Assembly: GCF_004152845.1 (NCBI RefSeq)
Contig: NZ_SEON01000001.1
Coordinates: 1 to 64,000 of the forward strand
DNA length: 64,000 bases
Origin: Sphingobium fuliginis
GTDB lineage: Bacteria > Pseudomonadota > Alphaproteobacteria > Sphingomonadales > Sphingomonadaceae
Direction: 5' to 3'
Below the pieces are notes generated by a model that was given only the letters and a program-made list of their open reading frames with translations, made no database searches and had not been told where the DNA came from. Of this stretch, positions 1-9,059 are shown one piece after another (positions within the stretch are counted from its first letter, which is position 1; every line of letters begins with the position of its first letter). Position numbers and translations under genes: made by a program.

Positions 1-105
1 GCCAAGCTCAAGCAGTGGCGCCGTATCGCAACACGCTATGACAAACTCGCCGCAAACTTCCTCGGCTTCGTCAAACTCGCCAGCATCATGCTATGGCTCA
101 AATGA
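1..105 (+). mobile_element. IS5-family transposase, C-terminal end (truncated by window edge)
   Basis: The first 34 codons of the window end in a TGA at 103-105 and read AKLKQWRRIATRYDKLAANF followed by a hydrophobic tail ending LWLK. This is the characteristic C-terminus of IS5-group DDE transposases (Arg/Lys-rich helix, then ATRYDKLA and an aliphatic end). Only the tail is visible, so whether the element is intact cannot be told. The right end of the element should lie within the next few tens of bases, between here and the 3' end of fba. The subgroup (IS427- or IS1031-like) is not resolvable. Confidence 0.8.
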
Positions 106-148
106 TTAAATCGTCACTACGGCCTAGTTTCACCCCGTCAGAACCGAA

Positions 149-176
149 CCGTGCTCCTGCGAAGGCGGGAGCACGG
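149..176. repeat. 12-bp perfect hairpin, dispersed GCTCCTGC-type repeat
   Basis: CCGTGCTCCTGC pairs with GCGGGAGCACGG across a GAAG loop; all 12 pairs form if one G-U is allowed. It lies between the transposase end and the 3' end of fba. A degenerate copy is at 21555-21582 and a partial one around 51585-51646. It may act as a terminator-like barrier for fba (minus strand), but no T-tract follows. Confidence 0.6.
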
Positions 177-224
177 CGGACCGGCCGCGAGCGCCTTCCG
201 GGCGCTCACGACCGTCACCGCAGA

Positions 225-1121
225 TCAGGCCGCCTTGCTGGTGGAAGCGCCGTGAATCTCGTCGATCGCTTCGCCCAGCGAGGCGTTGAACTCCTCGTCG
301 CTCATCTGGTGGCGCAGGTCGTTCAGCAGCGCGCGGCTGAAGCTGGCGATGATGCCGCGATTCCTGGCCAGCTCGACGCAGGCTTCGGAACGCGAGAAAC
401 CGCCGGACAAGGCGACGACGCGCAGCACGCGGGGATGGTCGACCAGCGGATCGAACAGACCGGCCTTGGTCGGCAGCGACAGCTTCAGCATCACCTTGTC
501 GTCTCCCGGCAGCGCGTCGAGATTCTTGAGGATTTCCTCCAGCAGGATCTGGTCGGCCTCTGCGCGTTCCGGGCTCTTGATGTTGACTTCCGGCTCGATG
601 ATCGGAACGAGCCCTGCGGCCAGCACCTGCCGACCGACCTCGAACTGCTGCCTGACGACGGCGGCGATGCCCTCGCGATTGGCGAGGTTGATGACCGAAC
701 GCTCCTTGGTGCCGAACACGCCCAGCGCCTTGGCGCGGTGCAGCAAGGTGTCGAGGCCGGGGTTCGGCTTCATCAACTGAACGCCGTTCGCTTCATCCTC
801 CAGCCCCTTGTCGATCTTGATGAAGGGCACGACGCCGCGCTCGATCAGCGCCTGCGGAACCGATTTGCCGCCCGCTTCGCCGTCCATGGTGCGCTCGAAC
901 AGGATCGCGCCCAGCACCTTCTCGCCCGAAAAGACAGGCGAGGTGATGATGCGGCTGCGCATATCGTGGATCAGCGCGAACATTTCCTCTTCGGTGGACC
1001 AGGCGTCTTCCTCGATGCCATAGCCCTTCAGCGCCTTGGGCGTCGAACCGCCGCTCTGGTCGAGCGCCGCGATGAAGCCGTTGCCGCCCTCGATCTTCGC
1101 CTTCATGTCCTCGAACTGCAT
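225..1121 (-). CDS. fba: class I fructose-bisphosphate aldolase
   Basis: Predicted 298-aa class I (Schiff-base) fructose-1,6-bisphosphate aldolase, which interconverts fructose-1,6-bisphosphate with dihydroxyacetone phosphate and glyceraldehyde 3-phosphate in the cytoplasm. The N-terminal block FIAALDQSGGSTPKAL and the segments TSPVFSGEKVLGAILFE, PIIEPEVNI and VMLKLSLPTK (probable Schiff-base lysine region) match the bacterial short class I family. ALSGGFSR near the C-terminus is the phosphate-binding loop. The ATG at 1121 was chosen because family homology begins there and AAGAGG lies just upstream; the longer open frame is untranslated sequence and pgk in another frame. It is the last gene of the tkt-gap-pgk-fba block. 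Confidence 0.93.
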   Translation of the reverse strand: MQFEDMKAKIEGGNGFIAALDQSGGSTPKALKGYGIEEDAWSTEEEMFALIHDMRSRIITSPVFSGEKVLGAILFERTMDGEAGGKSVPQALIERGVVPFIKIDKGLEDEANGVQLMKPNPGLDTLLHRAKALGVFGTKERSVINLANREGIAAVVRQQFEVGRQVLAAGLVPIIEPEVNIKSPERAEADQILLEEILKNLDALPGDDKVMLKLSLPTKAGLFDPLVDHPRVLRVVALSGGFSRSEACVELARNRGIIASFSRALLNDLRHQMSDEEFNASLGEAIDEIHGASTSKAA

Positions 1122-1176
1122 CTGCACATACCTCTTGGTTGGATGCGCCGCCCTCCCGGCAGCGCGTCTAGGGGGC

Positions 1177-1197
1177 GGACGCCATTGCACGGCGTCC
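1177..1197. other. 7-bp hairpin between pgk and fba
   Basis: GGACGCC and GGCGTCC flank a 7-nt loop in the 125-bp gap between the pgk stop and the fba start. There is no U-tract, so it is more likely an mRNA processing or stability hairpin than a terminator. Confidence 0.3.
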
Positions 1198-1246
1198 ATG
1201 GTCGAGCGGAGCGCGCCACTCTCCAAGGCGCGCGCCGCAATCTGAA

Positions 1247-2449
1247 TCAGGCCATCAGCGCCTTGACGCCGGGCAGCTCCTTGCCTTCCATCCACTCCAG
1301 GAACGCGCCGCCAGCGGTGGAGACGAAGCTGAAATCGCCCGCCACGCCCGCATGGTTGAGCGCCGCGACGGTATCGCCGCCACCCGCGACGGACGTCAGC
1401 CCGCCTTCCTTGGTGAGCGCCGCCGCGGTCTTGGCCAGCGCCACGGTCGCCTTGTCGAAGGGCGCGATCTCGAATGCGCCCAGCGGGCCGTTCCATACCA
1501 AAGTCCGGCAATTCTTCAGCGCATCGCCCAACGCCTCGACCGCCGCTGGGCCGACGTCGAGGATCATCTCATCCTCTGCCACCTCATGCACGTTGCATGT
1601 GCGCAAGGAGGGCGGGTTGGCGGCAAATTCCTTCGCCACGACGACGTCATAGGGCAGATGGATGGTGCAGCCCGCCGCTTCCGCCTTGTCGAAGATCGCC
1701 TCCGCGGTCTCCGCCAGATCCTTCTCGCACAGCGACTTGCCGACATCCACGCCGCGCGCGAACAGGAAGGTATTGGCCATGCCGCCGCCGATGATCAGAT
1801 GATCGACCTTGGCGACGAGGTTGTTGAGCACGTCGAGCTTGGTCGACACCTTCGCCCCGCCGACGACCGCCGCGACCGGCTTCACCGGTTCGCCCAGCGC
1901 GGCCTGCAGCGCGTCCAGTTCCTTCTCCATCGATCGGCCGGCAAAGGCGGGCAGCTTGTGCGCCAGCCCCTCGGTCGAGGCATGGGCGCGATGCGCGGCG
2001 GAAAAGGCGTCGTTGACATACAGGTCGCCAATCGCCGCCATCGCCTCCACCAGCGCGGGATCGTTCTTTTCCTCGCCGGCATGGAAGCGGGTGTTCTCCA
2101 GGATCGCGATGTCGCCGTTGCGCATCACCTTGATGCCGTCGACAGCCGCCTCGCCCTGACAGTCGGGGATGAACTGCACGTCGCGGCCCAGCACGGCGGT
2201 CAGCGGGCGAGTGATCTTGGAGAGCGAGAATTCGGGGTTCTTCTGGCCCTTGGGACGGCCGAAATGGGCAAGGATCAGAACCTTGGCGCCCCGATCGGCC
2301 AGTTCCAGCACGGTGGGCATCGCCGCGCGCAGGCGGGTGTCGTCGGAGACGGAACCATCCTGCATCGGCACGTTCAGATCCTCGCGCACCAGCACCACCT
2401 TGCCCGTGATGTCTTCCATGTCGTCGAGTGTCTTGAACGGCTTTGCCAT
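1247..2449 (-). CDS. pgk: phosphoglycerate kinase
   Basis: Predicted 400-aa phosphoglycerate kinase, which transfers phosphate between 1,3-bisphosphoglycerate and ADP in glycolysis. The N-terminal domain carries [36 protein letters not shown] and [13 protein letters not shown] (substrate-binding arginines and histidine). The C-terminal nucleotide domain has [30 protein letters not shown] and [12 protein letters not shown]. Length is normal for bacteria. The ATG at 2449 follows an AGGGAGC ribosome-binding site; upstream in-frame codons give no family match. It lies downstream of gap but behind a strong hairpin terminator, so it may have its own promoter. Confidence 0.97.
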   Translation of the reverse strand: MAKPFKTLDDMEDITGKVVLVREDLNVPMQDGSVSDDTRLRAAMPTVLELADRGAKVLILAHFGRPKGQKNPEFSLSKITRPLTAVLGRDVQFIPDCQGEAAVDGIKVMRNGDIAILENTRFHAGEEKNDPALVEAMAAIGDLYVNDAFSAAHRAHASTEGLAHKLPAFAGRSMEKELDALQAALGEPVKPVAAVVGGAKVSTKLDVLNNLVAKVDHLIIGGGMANTFLFARGVDVGKSLCEKDLAETAEAIFDKAEAAGCTIHLPYDVVVAKEFAANPPSLRTCNVHEVAEDEMILDVGPAAVEALGDALKNCRTLVWNGPLGAFEIAPFDKATVALAKTAAALTKEGGLTSVAGGGDTVAALNHAGVAGDFSFVSTAGGAFLEWMEGKELPGVKALMA

Positions 2450-2484
2450 GATCGCTCCCTGCTGCGAAAATAAGGATGGTGATG

Positions 2485-2512
2485 AAAAACCCCGCCGGAC
2501 GGTCCGGCGGGG
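2485..2512 (-). terminator. Rho-independent terminator of gap
   Basis: An 11-bp perfect GC stem (CCCCGCCGGAC with GTCCGGCGGGG) is followed on the minus strand by TTTTT, 12 bp after the gap stop codon. It separates tkt-gap from pgk-fba and probably lowers read-through between them. Confidence 0.8.
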
Positions 2513-2523
2513 CTGATGGTCTT

Positions 2524-3534
2524 TTAGAGGAACTTCGCCACGACCCCGGTGGTGTCGATCATGCGGTTCGAGAAGCCCCATTCATTGTCGTACCAGCTCA
2601 GCACGCGGACCAGCGTGCCGTCGATCACCGCCGTTTCCAGGCTGTCGACGGTCGAGCTGCGCGGATCGCCATTATAGTCGATGGACACCAGCGGCTCCTC
2701 CGAATAGCCAAGAATGCCCTTCAGCGGGCCGGATTCCGAAGCGGCCTTCAGCAGTTCGTTGACTTCCTGGACGGTGGTGGCGCGCTTGGCGATGAACTTC
2801 AGGTCGACGACCGAAACGTTCGGGGTCGGCACGCGCACCGACGAACCGTCCAGCTTGCCCTTCAGTTCCGGCATCACCTCCCCGACAGCGCGAGCGGCGC
2901 CGGTGGTGGTCGGGATCATCGACAGGGCGGCGGCGCGGGCGCGGCGCATGTCCTTGTGAAGCTGATCCAGCGTGTTCTGGTCGTTGGTGTAGCTGTGGAT
3001 CGTGGTCATGAAGCCCTTTTCGATGCCGATGGCGTCATGCAGGACCTTCGCCAGCGGCGCGAGGCAGTTGGTGGTGCAGCTCGCATTCGAGATGACGACG
3101 TCGCCGGCGCTCAGCGTCTCATGATTGACGCCGAAAACCACGGTCTTGTCGACGCCGGTGGCGGGAGCGGAGATGACGACGCGCTTGGCGCCCGCGGTCA
3201 GGTGCGCGCTGGCCTTTTCCTTGTCCGCGAAAATGCCGGTGCACTCCAGCGCGACGTCCACGCCCTGGGCGGCATGGGGCAGCTTGGCGGGGTCGCGTTC
3301 GGCGGTCACGGCGATACGCTTGCCGTCGATGACCAGGAAATTGCCGTCGACGCTCACTTCGCCGGCCCAGTTGCCGTGCACGGAATCACGCTTGAACAGC
3401 AGGGCATTCGACTTGGCGTCGCCCAGGTCGTTGATGCTCACCAGTTCCAGATCATGGTCGGTGCGCGAGAGAATCGCACGGGCGACCAGACGACCGATGC
3501 GGCCGAAACCGTTGATTGCTACCTTCGTTGCCAC
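2524..3534 (-). CDS. gap: glyceraldehyde-3-phosphate dehydrogenase, type I
   Basis: Predicted 336-aa GAPDH, which oxidises and phosphorylates glyceraldehyde 3-phosphate to 1,3-bisphosphoglycerate. The Rossmann start [11 protein letters not shown] is at residues 5-15, Asp36 (INDL) indicates NAD preference, and the catalytic SNASCTTNC places the nucleophile at Cys153, with the general-base His in TTIHSYT. The C-terminal [12 protein letters not shown] is intact and the length is normal. The ATG at 3534 begins at the Rossmann fold. It lies 28 bp downstream of tkt on the same strand, so the two are probably cotranscribed, and a terminator follows immediately. Confidence 0.97.
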   Translation of the reverse strand: MATKVAINGFGRIGRLVARAILSRTDHDLELVSINDLGDAKSNALLFKRDSVHGNWAGEVSVDGNFLVIDGKRIAVTAERDPAKLPHAAQGVDVALECTGIFADKEKASAHLTAGAKRVVISAPATGVDKTVVFGVNHETLSAGDVVISNASCTTNCLAPLAKVLHDAIGIEKGFMTTIHSYTNDQNTLDQLHKDMRRARAAALSMIPTTTGAARAVGEVMPELKGKLDGSSVRVPTPNVSVVDLKFIAKRATTVQEVNELLKAASESGPLKGILGYSEEPLVSIDYNGDPRSSTVDSLETAVIDGTLVRVLSWYDNEWGFSNRMIDTTGVVAKFL

Positions 3535-3562
3535 TGCACTTGTCTCCCGGTTGGTTTGAATT

Positions 3563-5530
3563 TCAGTCGAGCGCGGCCACGATCTGCGGCGCGATCTTGG
3601 CGGCGGTCAGGCCGAAATGATCGTAGAGCACTTCCGCCGGAGCCGAGGCGCCGAACGTATCGATGCCGAAACGCAGGCCGGCGATGCCGACATAACGCTC
3701 CCACCCGAAAGTGGTGCCTGCCTCAATCGAGGCGCGCAGGACATGGTGCGGAAGGAGATCATCCTTATACGCCTGCGGCTGCGCATCGAAATGCGCCCAG
3801 CTCGGCATGGAGACGACGTCCGCGCCGATGCCCTGCTCTTCCAGCAGCGCGGCGGTAGCGACGGCGATCTCGACCTCGGACCCGGTGGCGACCAGCACCA
3901 CCTTGCGCTCGGCCGTGGCCGCCTTCAGGCGATAGGCGCCCTTGGCCGACAGGTTTTCACCCGCCTTCTCGGTGCGAAGCTGCGGCAGGTTCTGGCGGGT
4001 CAGCGCCAGCACCGACGGGCCGTCGGCATCCTTCAGCGCCAGTTCCCAGCACTCAGCCGTCTCGACAATGTCGGCCGGGCGATAGACGTCCAGGTTCGGG
4101 ATCATGCGCAGCGACATGACATGCTCGATCGGCTGGTGGGTCGGGCCGTCCTCGCCCAGACCGATGGAGTCATGGGTCAGCACATGGATGGCGCGGATCT
4201 GCTGGAGCGCCGCCAGACGGATGCCCGCGCGCATATAGTCGGAAAAGACCAGGAAGGTGCCGCCATAGGGAATGACGCCGCCATGAAGCGCCATGCCGTT
4301 CATGGCGCAGGCCATGCCGAACTCGCGAATGCCGTAATAGACGTAACGGCCCGAATAATCGTCTTTGGTGAGCGGCCCGGTCGACTTGGTCTTGGTGTTG
4401 TTGGAGCCGGTGAGGTCCGCCGAGCCGCCCAGCGTCTCCGGCAGCAGGTCGTTGATCGCGCCCAGCGTCAGTTCGCTCGCCTTGCGGGTGGCGACCTTCT
4501 GCGGATTGGCGATCAGCGTGTCGATATAGGCGTCAAGCGAGAAACCGGCGGGCAGGTCGCCGGCCATGCGGCGCTCGAATTCGGCCCTTTGCGCGTTGGA
4601 ACCAAGACGATCCGCCCAGGCCACATGGGCGTCGCCGCCCTTTGCGCCGATGGCGTGCCAGGCGGCGGCAATGTCTTCCGGGATCACGAAAGGTTCGGCC
4701 GACCAGCCAAGGAATTCACGAGCGGCAGCGACTTCGGCTTCACCAAGGGCGGAGCCGTGGACGCCCGAAGTGCCCGCCTTGTTGGGTGCGCCATAACCGA
4801 TCTTGGTGGCGCAGGCGATCAGCGAGGGGCGCGGATCGGCCAGCGCCTCGTCGATGGCGCGGCGCACATCGGCCATGTCATGACCGTCGCAGGACACGAC
4901 ATGCCAGCCGGTCGCGGCATAGCGGGCGCGCACATCCTCGCTGCTCGAAAGGTCGACCGCGCCGTCGATGGTGATCTTGTTATCGTCCCACAGCACGATC
5001 AGGCGGCCCAGGTTCAGATGCCCGGCAAGGCCGATGGCCTCATGGTTGATGCCCTCCATCAGGCAGCCGTCGCCGGCCAGCACCCAGGTGCGGTGATCGA
5101 CCAGATCGTCGCCGAACTGCGCATTCAGATGCCGCTCGGCAATCGCCATGCCCACCGCGGTGGCAAGGCCGGAACCCAGGGGCCCGGTGGTCGCCTCCAC
5201 CCCCGCCAGCTCGAAATTCTCCGGATGGCCGGCGCAGGGGCTGCCCAGCTGGCGGAAATTCGCGATGTCTTCGATGGTCGGACGCGCATAGCCGGTCAGG
5301 TGCAGCAGCGAGTAGATCAGCATCGATCCATGGCCCGCGGACAGCACGAAGCGGTCGCGGTCCGCCCATTTCGGCGCCTTGGGATCGAACTTCAGATAAT
5401 CCTTGAACAGCACGGTGGCGACGTCGGCCATGCCCATCGGCATGCCTGGATGGCCGCTGTTAGCGGCCTGCACCGCGTCCATGGAAAGCGCCCGGATGGC
5501 ATTGGCGAGGGACTTTTCGGAAACGGTCAT
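3563..5530 (-). CDS. tkt: transketolase
   Basis: Predicted 655-aa thiamine-diphosphate transketolase of the non-oxidative pentose phosphate pathway. The N-terminal domain has [18 protein letters not shown], the TPP-binding [13 protein letters not shown] and HGSALGEAE. The middle domain has the acidic/pyrimidine block containing [17 protein letters not shown] and [19 protein letters not shown]. The C-terminal domain follows. The ATG at 5530 is where homology begins ([19 protein letters not shown]); about 60 upstream in-frame codons have no family character. It is first in the tkt-gap block and divergent from the small gene before zapA, with about 170 bp of shared upstream DNA. Confidence 0.97.
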   Translation of the reverse strand: MTVSEKSLANAIRALSMDAVQAANSGHPGMPMGMADVATVLFKDYLKFDPKAPKWADRDRFVLSAGHGSMLIYSLLHLTGYARPTIEDIANFRQLGSPCAGHPENFELAGVEATTGPLGSGLATAVGMAIAERHLNAQFGDDLVDHRTWVLAGDGCLMEGINHEAIGLAGHLNLGRLIVLWDDNKITIDGAVDLSSSEDVRARYAATGWHVVSCDGHDMADVRRAIDEALADPRPSLIACATKIGYGAPNKAGTSGVHGSALGEAEVAAAREFLGWSAEPFVIPEDIAAAWHAIGAKGGDAHVAWADRLGSNAQRAEFERRMAGDLPAGFSLDAYIDTLIANPQKVATRKASELTLGAINDLLPETLGGSADLTGSNNTKTKSTGPLTKDDYSGRYVYYGIREFGMACAMNGMALHGGVIPYGGTFLVFSDYMRAGIRLAALQQIRAIHVLTHDSIGLGEDGPTHQPIEHVMSLRMIPNLDVYRPADIVETAECWELALKDADGPSVLALTRQNLPQLRTEKAGENLSAKGAYRLKAATAERKVVLVATGSEVEIAVATAALLEEQGIGADVVSMPSWAHFDAQPQAYKDDLLPHHVLRASIEAGTTFGWERYVGIAGLRFGIDTFGASAPAEVLYDHFGLTAAKIAPQIVAALD

Positions 5531-5703
5531 CGAAGCGGCGTCTTTCCTGGCTTGTCTATGGCCCCCTGTTAAGGCCAGCGAATCGAAATTGCGCCCCCTT
5601 TGTCGCCTCAGGGACAAGGCGTCAACTACGGGTGGCCCCCAGGGTGCGCCAAGCCGCCGAATGACGGCTTTTGCGCGGTGAAAACTTTGTCTATGCGTGG
5701 AGC

Positions 5704-5910
5704 ATGGCAAGTGACCGAATGATGCAGGCGATCCGCGCTCTGGAACGCGCGATCGACCGGCTCGAACAGGATGTGGAAGGCCTTGCGTCGGCCGCCTCCG
5801 GCCCCTCCCCAGGCATCGACGCCGCCGCCGCCCGCACGGCGCTGCGGTCGCTGGACAGTCTCATCACCGAATTGAAGGGGCAGGATGTGAAGGAACAGGC
5901 CGGTGGCTGA
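5704..5910 (+). CDS. small coiled-coil protein, DUF4164-like, upstream of zapA
   Basis: Predicted 68 aa starting MASDRMMQAIRALERAIDRL, then an Ala/Ser/Pro-containing linker and a second amphipathic helix (ALRSLDSLITELKGQ). It resembles the short coiled-coil proteins (DUF4164) found between tkt/gap and zapA in other Alphaproteobacteria. The stop overlaps the GTG start of zapA by 8 nt, so translation is probably coupled. A role near the division machinery is inferred from position only. The ATG at 5704 was preferred to the one at 5671 because the helix starts there. Confidence 0.7.
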   Translation: MASDRMMQAIRALERAIDRLEQDVEGLASAASGPSPGIDAAAARTALRSLDSLITELKGQDVKEQAGG

Positions 5911-6238
5911 AACCACATTGCACATTGCCGGGCGCGTCTATGACCTGCGTTGCCGCGACGGGGAGGAGGCCCATCTGGCGCATCTCGCCAACCTGATCGA
6001 GCGCAAGGCGCGACTGGCGCAGCAGAACACCCCGGGCCTGACCGAGGTGCGCACGCTGCTGTTCGCCGCGCTGTTCCTGGCCGACGAACTCAACGACCTG
6101 AAGCGCGAGGCGATAGGGCGGCAACAGACCCTGGCGCTGGAGCCGGAGGACGAGCCTGCCATCCGCGCGCTCGAATCCCTTGCCACCCGCATAGAAAAGC
6201 TGCGCGAGAGACTTGTCGCCGCCGCTCCTCAGGCCTAA
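5903..6238 (+). CDS. zapA: cell division protein ZapA
   Basis: Predicted 111-aa FtsZ-ring-associated protein. The N-terminal beta-rich head contains TLHIAGRVYDLRCRDGEEAHLAHLA, followed by a long helix with LTEVRTLLFAALFLADELNDL and a charged C-terminal coiled coil, as in the ZapA family. In other bacteria ZapA bundles FtsZ protofilaments as a tetramer. The start is GTG at 5903, overlapping the upstream gene. Synteny supports the call: zapA is followed by 6S RNA and 5-formyltetrahydrofolate cyclo-ligase, as in Escherichia coli. Confidence 0.9.
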   Translation: MAETTLHIAGRVYDLRCRDGEEAHLAHLANLIERKARLAQQNTPGLTEVRTLLFAALFLADELNDLKREAIGRQQTLALEPEDEPAIRALESLATRIEKLRERLVAAAPQA

Positions 6239-6246
6239 ATAGAGAG

Positions 6247-6411
6247 GCGACGGGCACTGCGCGGTATCGAGCTTTAGCGAACATCCCTGAGGCGATAATC
6301 ACATCCACGGGGACTGTCCCTGGGCGGGCTCTGGCCCGATCTACATGGTTCCCACCTGACGTTGAGGCGTCAGAGGATTTTCCAGCACACGGCCGAGGCG
6401 GTCCCGTCACC
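6247..6411 (+). ncRNA. ssrS: 6S RNA
   Basis: The non-coding gap between zapA and fthC is the conserved location of 6S RNA, the RNA that mimics an open promoter and sequesters housekeeping RNA polymerase. The 5' arm contains CCCTGAGGCGATAAT, like the CCCUGAGCCGAUAUU block of E. coli 6S. The ends can close through GACGGG (6249-6254) and CCCGTC (6403-6408), and internal pairs such as CTGACG/CGTCAG form side hairpins. Boundaries are estimates; a covariance-model search against Rfam RF00013 would fix them. Confidence 0.8.
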
Positions 6412-6435
6412 CCCTCCCGCAATTCAAGGCCCCCG

Positions 6436-7014
6436 ATGAGCGACGACACTGACAAGGCGACCCTGCGTGCCATCGCCCGGCAGAGGCGACGCGCCTTCGT
6501 GGCTTCGCTCGATCCGCTGGCGCACCGGCTGGCGTTCAAGGTGGTCCCTTCCCCCCTTGCGCATCGGCTGGCGGACGCTGAGGTGGTGGCTCTCTATATG
6601 GGCCTGGACGATGAAGCCCCCGCGCAAAGGCTGGCCGCGCCCTTGCAGGCCATGGGCAAGACACTGGCCCTGCCCCGCGTACTGGATCGGCTTGGCAGCA
6701 TGGATTTCGTGCGCTGGAACCCGGAGGAACAGCTTTTCCCCGGCCTGTTCGGCACCAGCCATCCCGAACCGGTGGGCGATCCGGCTACCCCCGACGTCAT
6801 CATCGCGCCGCTGATCGGCTTCGACCGGGCGATGAACCGGCTGGGGCAAGGGGGCGGCTATTATGACCGGGTGTTCGCACGCTATCCGGATGCCTTGAGG
6901 ATCGGCCTCGGCTGGTCGGTGCAGGAACATGACGATCTGCCCGCGGACCCATGGGATCTGCCGCTGCACCTGATCCTGACCGAAGTCGAACTGATCGAAG
7001 GATATGAAGCATGA
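6436..7014 (+). CDS. fthC: 5-formyltetrahydrofolate cyclo-ligase
   Basis: Predicted 192-aa 5,10-methenyltetrahydrofolate synthetase (5-FCL/YgfA family), which converts 5-formyl-THF to 5,10-methenyl-THF using ATP. The signature PLIGFDRAMNRLGQGGGYYDR carries the Gly-rich phosphate loop and the YYDR residues; VALYMGLDDEAP and the N-terminal Arg/Lys-rich RAIARQRRRAF are also typical. The ATG at 6436 follows the 6S RNA directly; in-frame sequence further upstream is zapA read in another frame. Its stop overlaps the next gene as ATGA. Confidence 0.93.
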   Translation: MSDDTDKATLRAIARQRRRAFVASLDPLAHRLAFKVVPSPLAHRLADAEVVALYMGLDDEAPAQRLAAPLQAMGKTLALPRVLDRLGSMDFVRWNPEEQLFPGLFGTSHPEPVGDPATPDVIIAPLIGFDRAMNRLGQGGGYYDRVFARYPDALRIGLGWSVQEHDDLPADPWDLPLHLILTEVELIEGYEA

Positions 7015-7253
7015 GCACGGACCCCCGGCCAGCCTACAAGCCGAGCTGGCGCAAGCCGGTGGGCATGTTCGTGATCCTGGGCCTGATCGCGCTCTGGGCC
7101 GTGCTTGTGGGCAGCCTGTCGGCGCTGATCGGACGGCTGCCGATGATGGTGCAGGTGCCGGTCTATGTCTTTCTGGGCCTGATATGGATCTGGGTGCTCC
7201 CGTTGAAGCGCCTGCTTGCCTGGATGGAGACGGGACGCTGGCGGGGATTTTGA
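7011..7253 (+). CDS. DUF2842 family small membrane protein
   Basis: Predicted 80 aa with two transmembrane helices (about residues 17-40 and 46-66) separated by GRLPMMVQVPVY. The N-terminal PSWRKPVGMFVILGLIALWA and the C-terminal W-x-LPLKRLL-x-WMETG pattern are typical of DUF2842, a family common in Alphaproteobacteria with unknown function. The start ATG overlaps the fthC stop in an ATGA junction, so the two are likely translated together. Confidence 0.85.
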   Translation: MSTDPRPAYKPSWRKPVGMFVILGLIALWAVLVGSLSALIGRLPMMVQVPVYVFLGLIWIWVLPLKRLLAWMETGRWRGF

Positions 7254-7277
7254 AGGCGGGATGGATGGATTGCGGAC

Positions 7278-7317
7278 ATTCCCCCTCCCGCAGGCGGGAG
7301 GGGGTTAGGGGGTGGGC
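7278..7317. repeat. intergenic palindromic repeat, copy 1
   Basis: ATTCCCCCTCCCGC then AGGCGGGAGGGGG forms a hairpin, and a GTTAGGGGGTGGGC tail follows. An almost exact reverse-complement copy is at 7374-7410. This looks like a dispersed sphingomonad intergenic element. It sits after the DUF2842 gene and may contribute to termination. Confidence 0.7.
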
Positions 7318-7373
7318 TGGCGCGGCATCTGCGCTGTTTTGCAACGGCTAAGTCAGAAGCTCGCTACGCTCGC

Positions 7374-7410
7374 GCCCACCCCTAACCCCTCCCGTTTACG
7401 GGAGGGGAAT
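7374..7410. repeat. intergenic palindromic repeat, copy 2 (inverted)
   Basis: GCCCACCCCTAACCCC, then the CTCCCGTTTACGGGAGG hairpin and a GGAAT end. It is the reverse complement of 7278-7317 apart from the loop and the lengths of the G/C runs. The two copies face each other across 56 bp and could also pair to form one large cruciform. Confidence 0.7.
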
Positions 7411-7454
7411 GTCCTGAATTGGCCATTTCCAGCCATATCCATTATAAAGGAAAG

Positions 7455-7531
<77 letters not shown>

Positions 7532-7613
7532 GCAGGGCGGCATCTTGGCATGACCTCAATGGCCACCAGACGATGCTGATCTGGAAAACCTTCCACTTCC
7601 CCCTTGAGGAAAG

Positions 7614-7690
<77 letters not shown>

Positions 7691-7731
7691 GTTCGGTGTG
7701 GGCGGGCATCTATGCGGCCCCGTTCCCCCTG

Positions 7732-8886
7732 TCAACTGCCTGCAACATCAGTTTCACGGCTTTCGTCATTTTCTTTGCGCGGGTCGACCGTCAGCGTGCC
7801 GCGCTCGAACAGGAAACCGGCGATATCCGGTGTTCCGGCCGCCGACACGACTGTCTGGATGATGATCAGCAACGGCACGCCCAGCAAGGCGCCCGGGGTT
7901 CCCCACACCCACCCCCAGAAGGTCAGCGACACCAGAATCAGCAGGGGGTTCATGGTGAGCCGCCGTCCCAATATCGTCGGCGTGATGACATTGGCCTCCA
8001 CCAGATGGAATCCGACCTGCAAGGCCGCGGGCAGCAGCGCCTTCCACACATCGTCGAACACCATGAGCCCGCCGAGCGCCAGCAAGGCGGCCGCCAGCAT
8101 CGGCCCGAAATAGGGAACGAAATTCAGCAGCGCGACAATTCCGCCCCACATCAGCGGCGAAGGCATGCCGATCAGCCACAACGCCAACGCCACCGCCAAG
8201 CCAAGGCACAGGTTGATCGTCGCGATGGTGAGGACATAGGCGGATGTCGCGTCGACCACATTCTGGATCACCCGCGCCACCGCCATTGCGCCATCGAAAC
8301 TGCCCCGGCTGTTGATCGTCCGCCGCCGCAGTCGCGTCCAGCCGGCAAGGAAGAAATAGATGATGAGCAACGCGAACACCATCTGGATGATCGCCGCGGG
8401 GGCGGAGGTAGCCGCGAACTGCAGGAGCGATCGGGGCGCATCCACCGCCGCCGTCTGCGCCGCCGCCACCGGCCCGGTCGCCAGCATCTGCACCGTTTCG
8501 TCGACGAAGCGCTGAAGCTGCGAATAGAAATCGATCAACGGGGCGAGATTATTCTGTATCTGGGGAAGGCGCTCGGGCAACAGCCGGAACCAGTCGGCCG
8601 CCGGGACGACGATCAGCACGAGGGCGGTATTCGCCACCAGCAGGAAGGCGATCACCGCCATCAGCGCCGCCAGTGCGGAAGGGACGCGCCGCCGCTCCAT
8701 CCATTCCAGGAACGGAACCAGCGCAATGGCGATCACCAGCGCGGCGGTCAGCGGCAGGAAGAACTCCGCCCCCTCCCTCAAGGCGAAGGGTAGCGCCAGG
8801 ACGAGCCCGATCCCGGTCGTCAGCGCGATCGACGCCAGCAGGCGGTCCCGCCGCCGGTTGATCTCCTGCTGTTCCTGGGGTGTCAC
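7732..8886 (-). CDS. AI-2E family transporter (UPF0118/PerM-type permease)
   Basis: Predicted 384-aa inner-membrane protein with about eight helices in the PF01594 pattern. Two helices near the N-terminus are followed by a periplasmic-type helical stretch (about residues 75-150), then the C-terminal block with GIVALLNFVPYFGPMLAAALLAL, PTILGRRLTMNPLLILVSLTFWGWVWG and GALLGVPLLIIIQT. Members export various small molecules or ions, and the substrate cannot be inferred here. I prefer the GTG at 8886 because AAGGA lies 10 nt upstream and homology begins there; a TTG at 8943 would add 19 residues. Confidence 0.85.
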   Translation of the reverse strand: MTPQEQQEINRRRDRLLASIALTTGIGLVLALPFALREGAEFFLPLTAALVIAIALVPFLEWMERRRVPSALAALMAVIAFLLVANTALVLIVVPAADWFRLLPERLPQIQNNLAPLIDFYSQLQRFVDETVQMLATGPVAAAQTAAVDAPRSLLQFAATSAPAAIIQMVFALLIIYFFLAGWTRLRRRTINSRGSFDGAMAVARVIQNVVDATSAYVLTIATINLCLGLAVALALWLIGMPSPLMWGGIVALLNFVPYFGPMLAAALLALGGLMVFDDVWKALLPAALQVGFHLVEANVITPTILGRRLTMNPLLILVSLTFWGWVWGTPGALLGVPLLIIIQTVVSAAGTPDIAGFLFERGTLTVDPRKENDESRETDVAGS

Positions 8887-9059
8887 GCCTGAAATGTCCT
8901 TGCCCGCCGCCCTTTTTCTGCACCGGCGGCACCGGTCCGTCAATTTAGGCCCGACGATTTACATCAGCGAAACAGGCGGATAGCAAGGGAAACAAGGTCT
9001 TAACCAAATCTTCGGCACCTGCTGCCACATTCGGCCGGGAAACAGCATGGGGGACTGGG

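Noticed and set aside
93..1652. 519-codon plus-strand frame over fba and pgk
   Set aside because: Antisense to two well-conserved glycolytic genes with all motifs on the minus strand.
3617..5572. 651-codon plus-strand frame opposite tkt
   Set aside because: Transketolase on minus is complete; the opposite frame has no recognisable domain.
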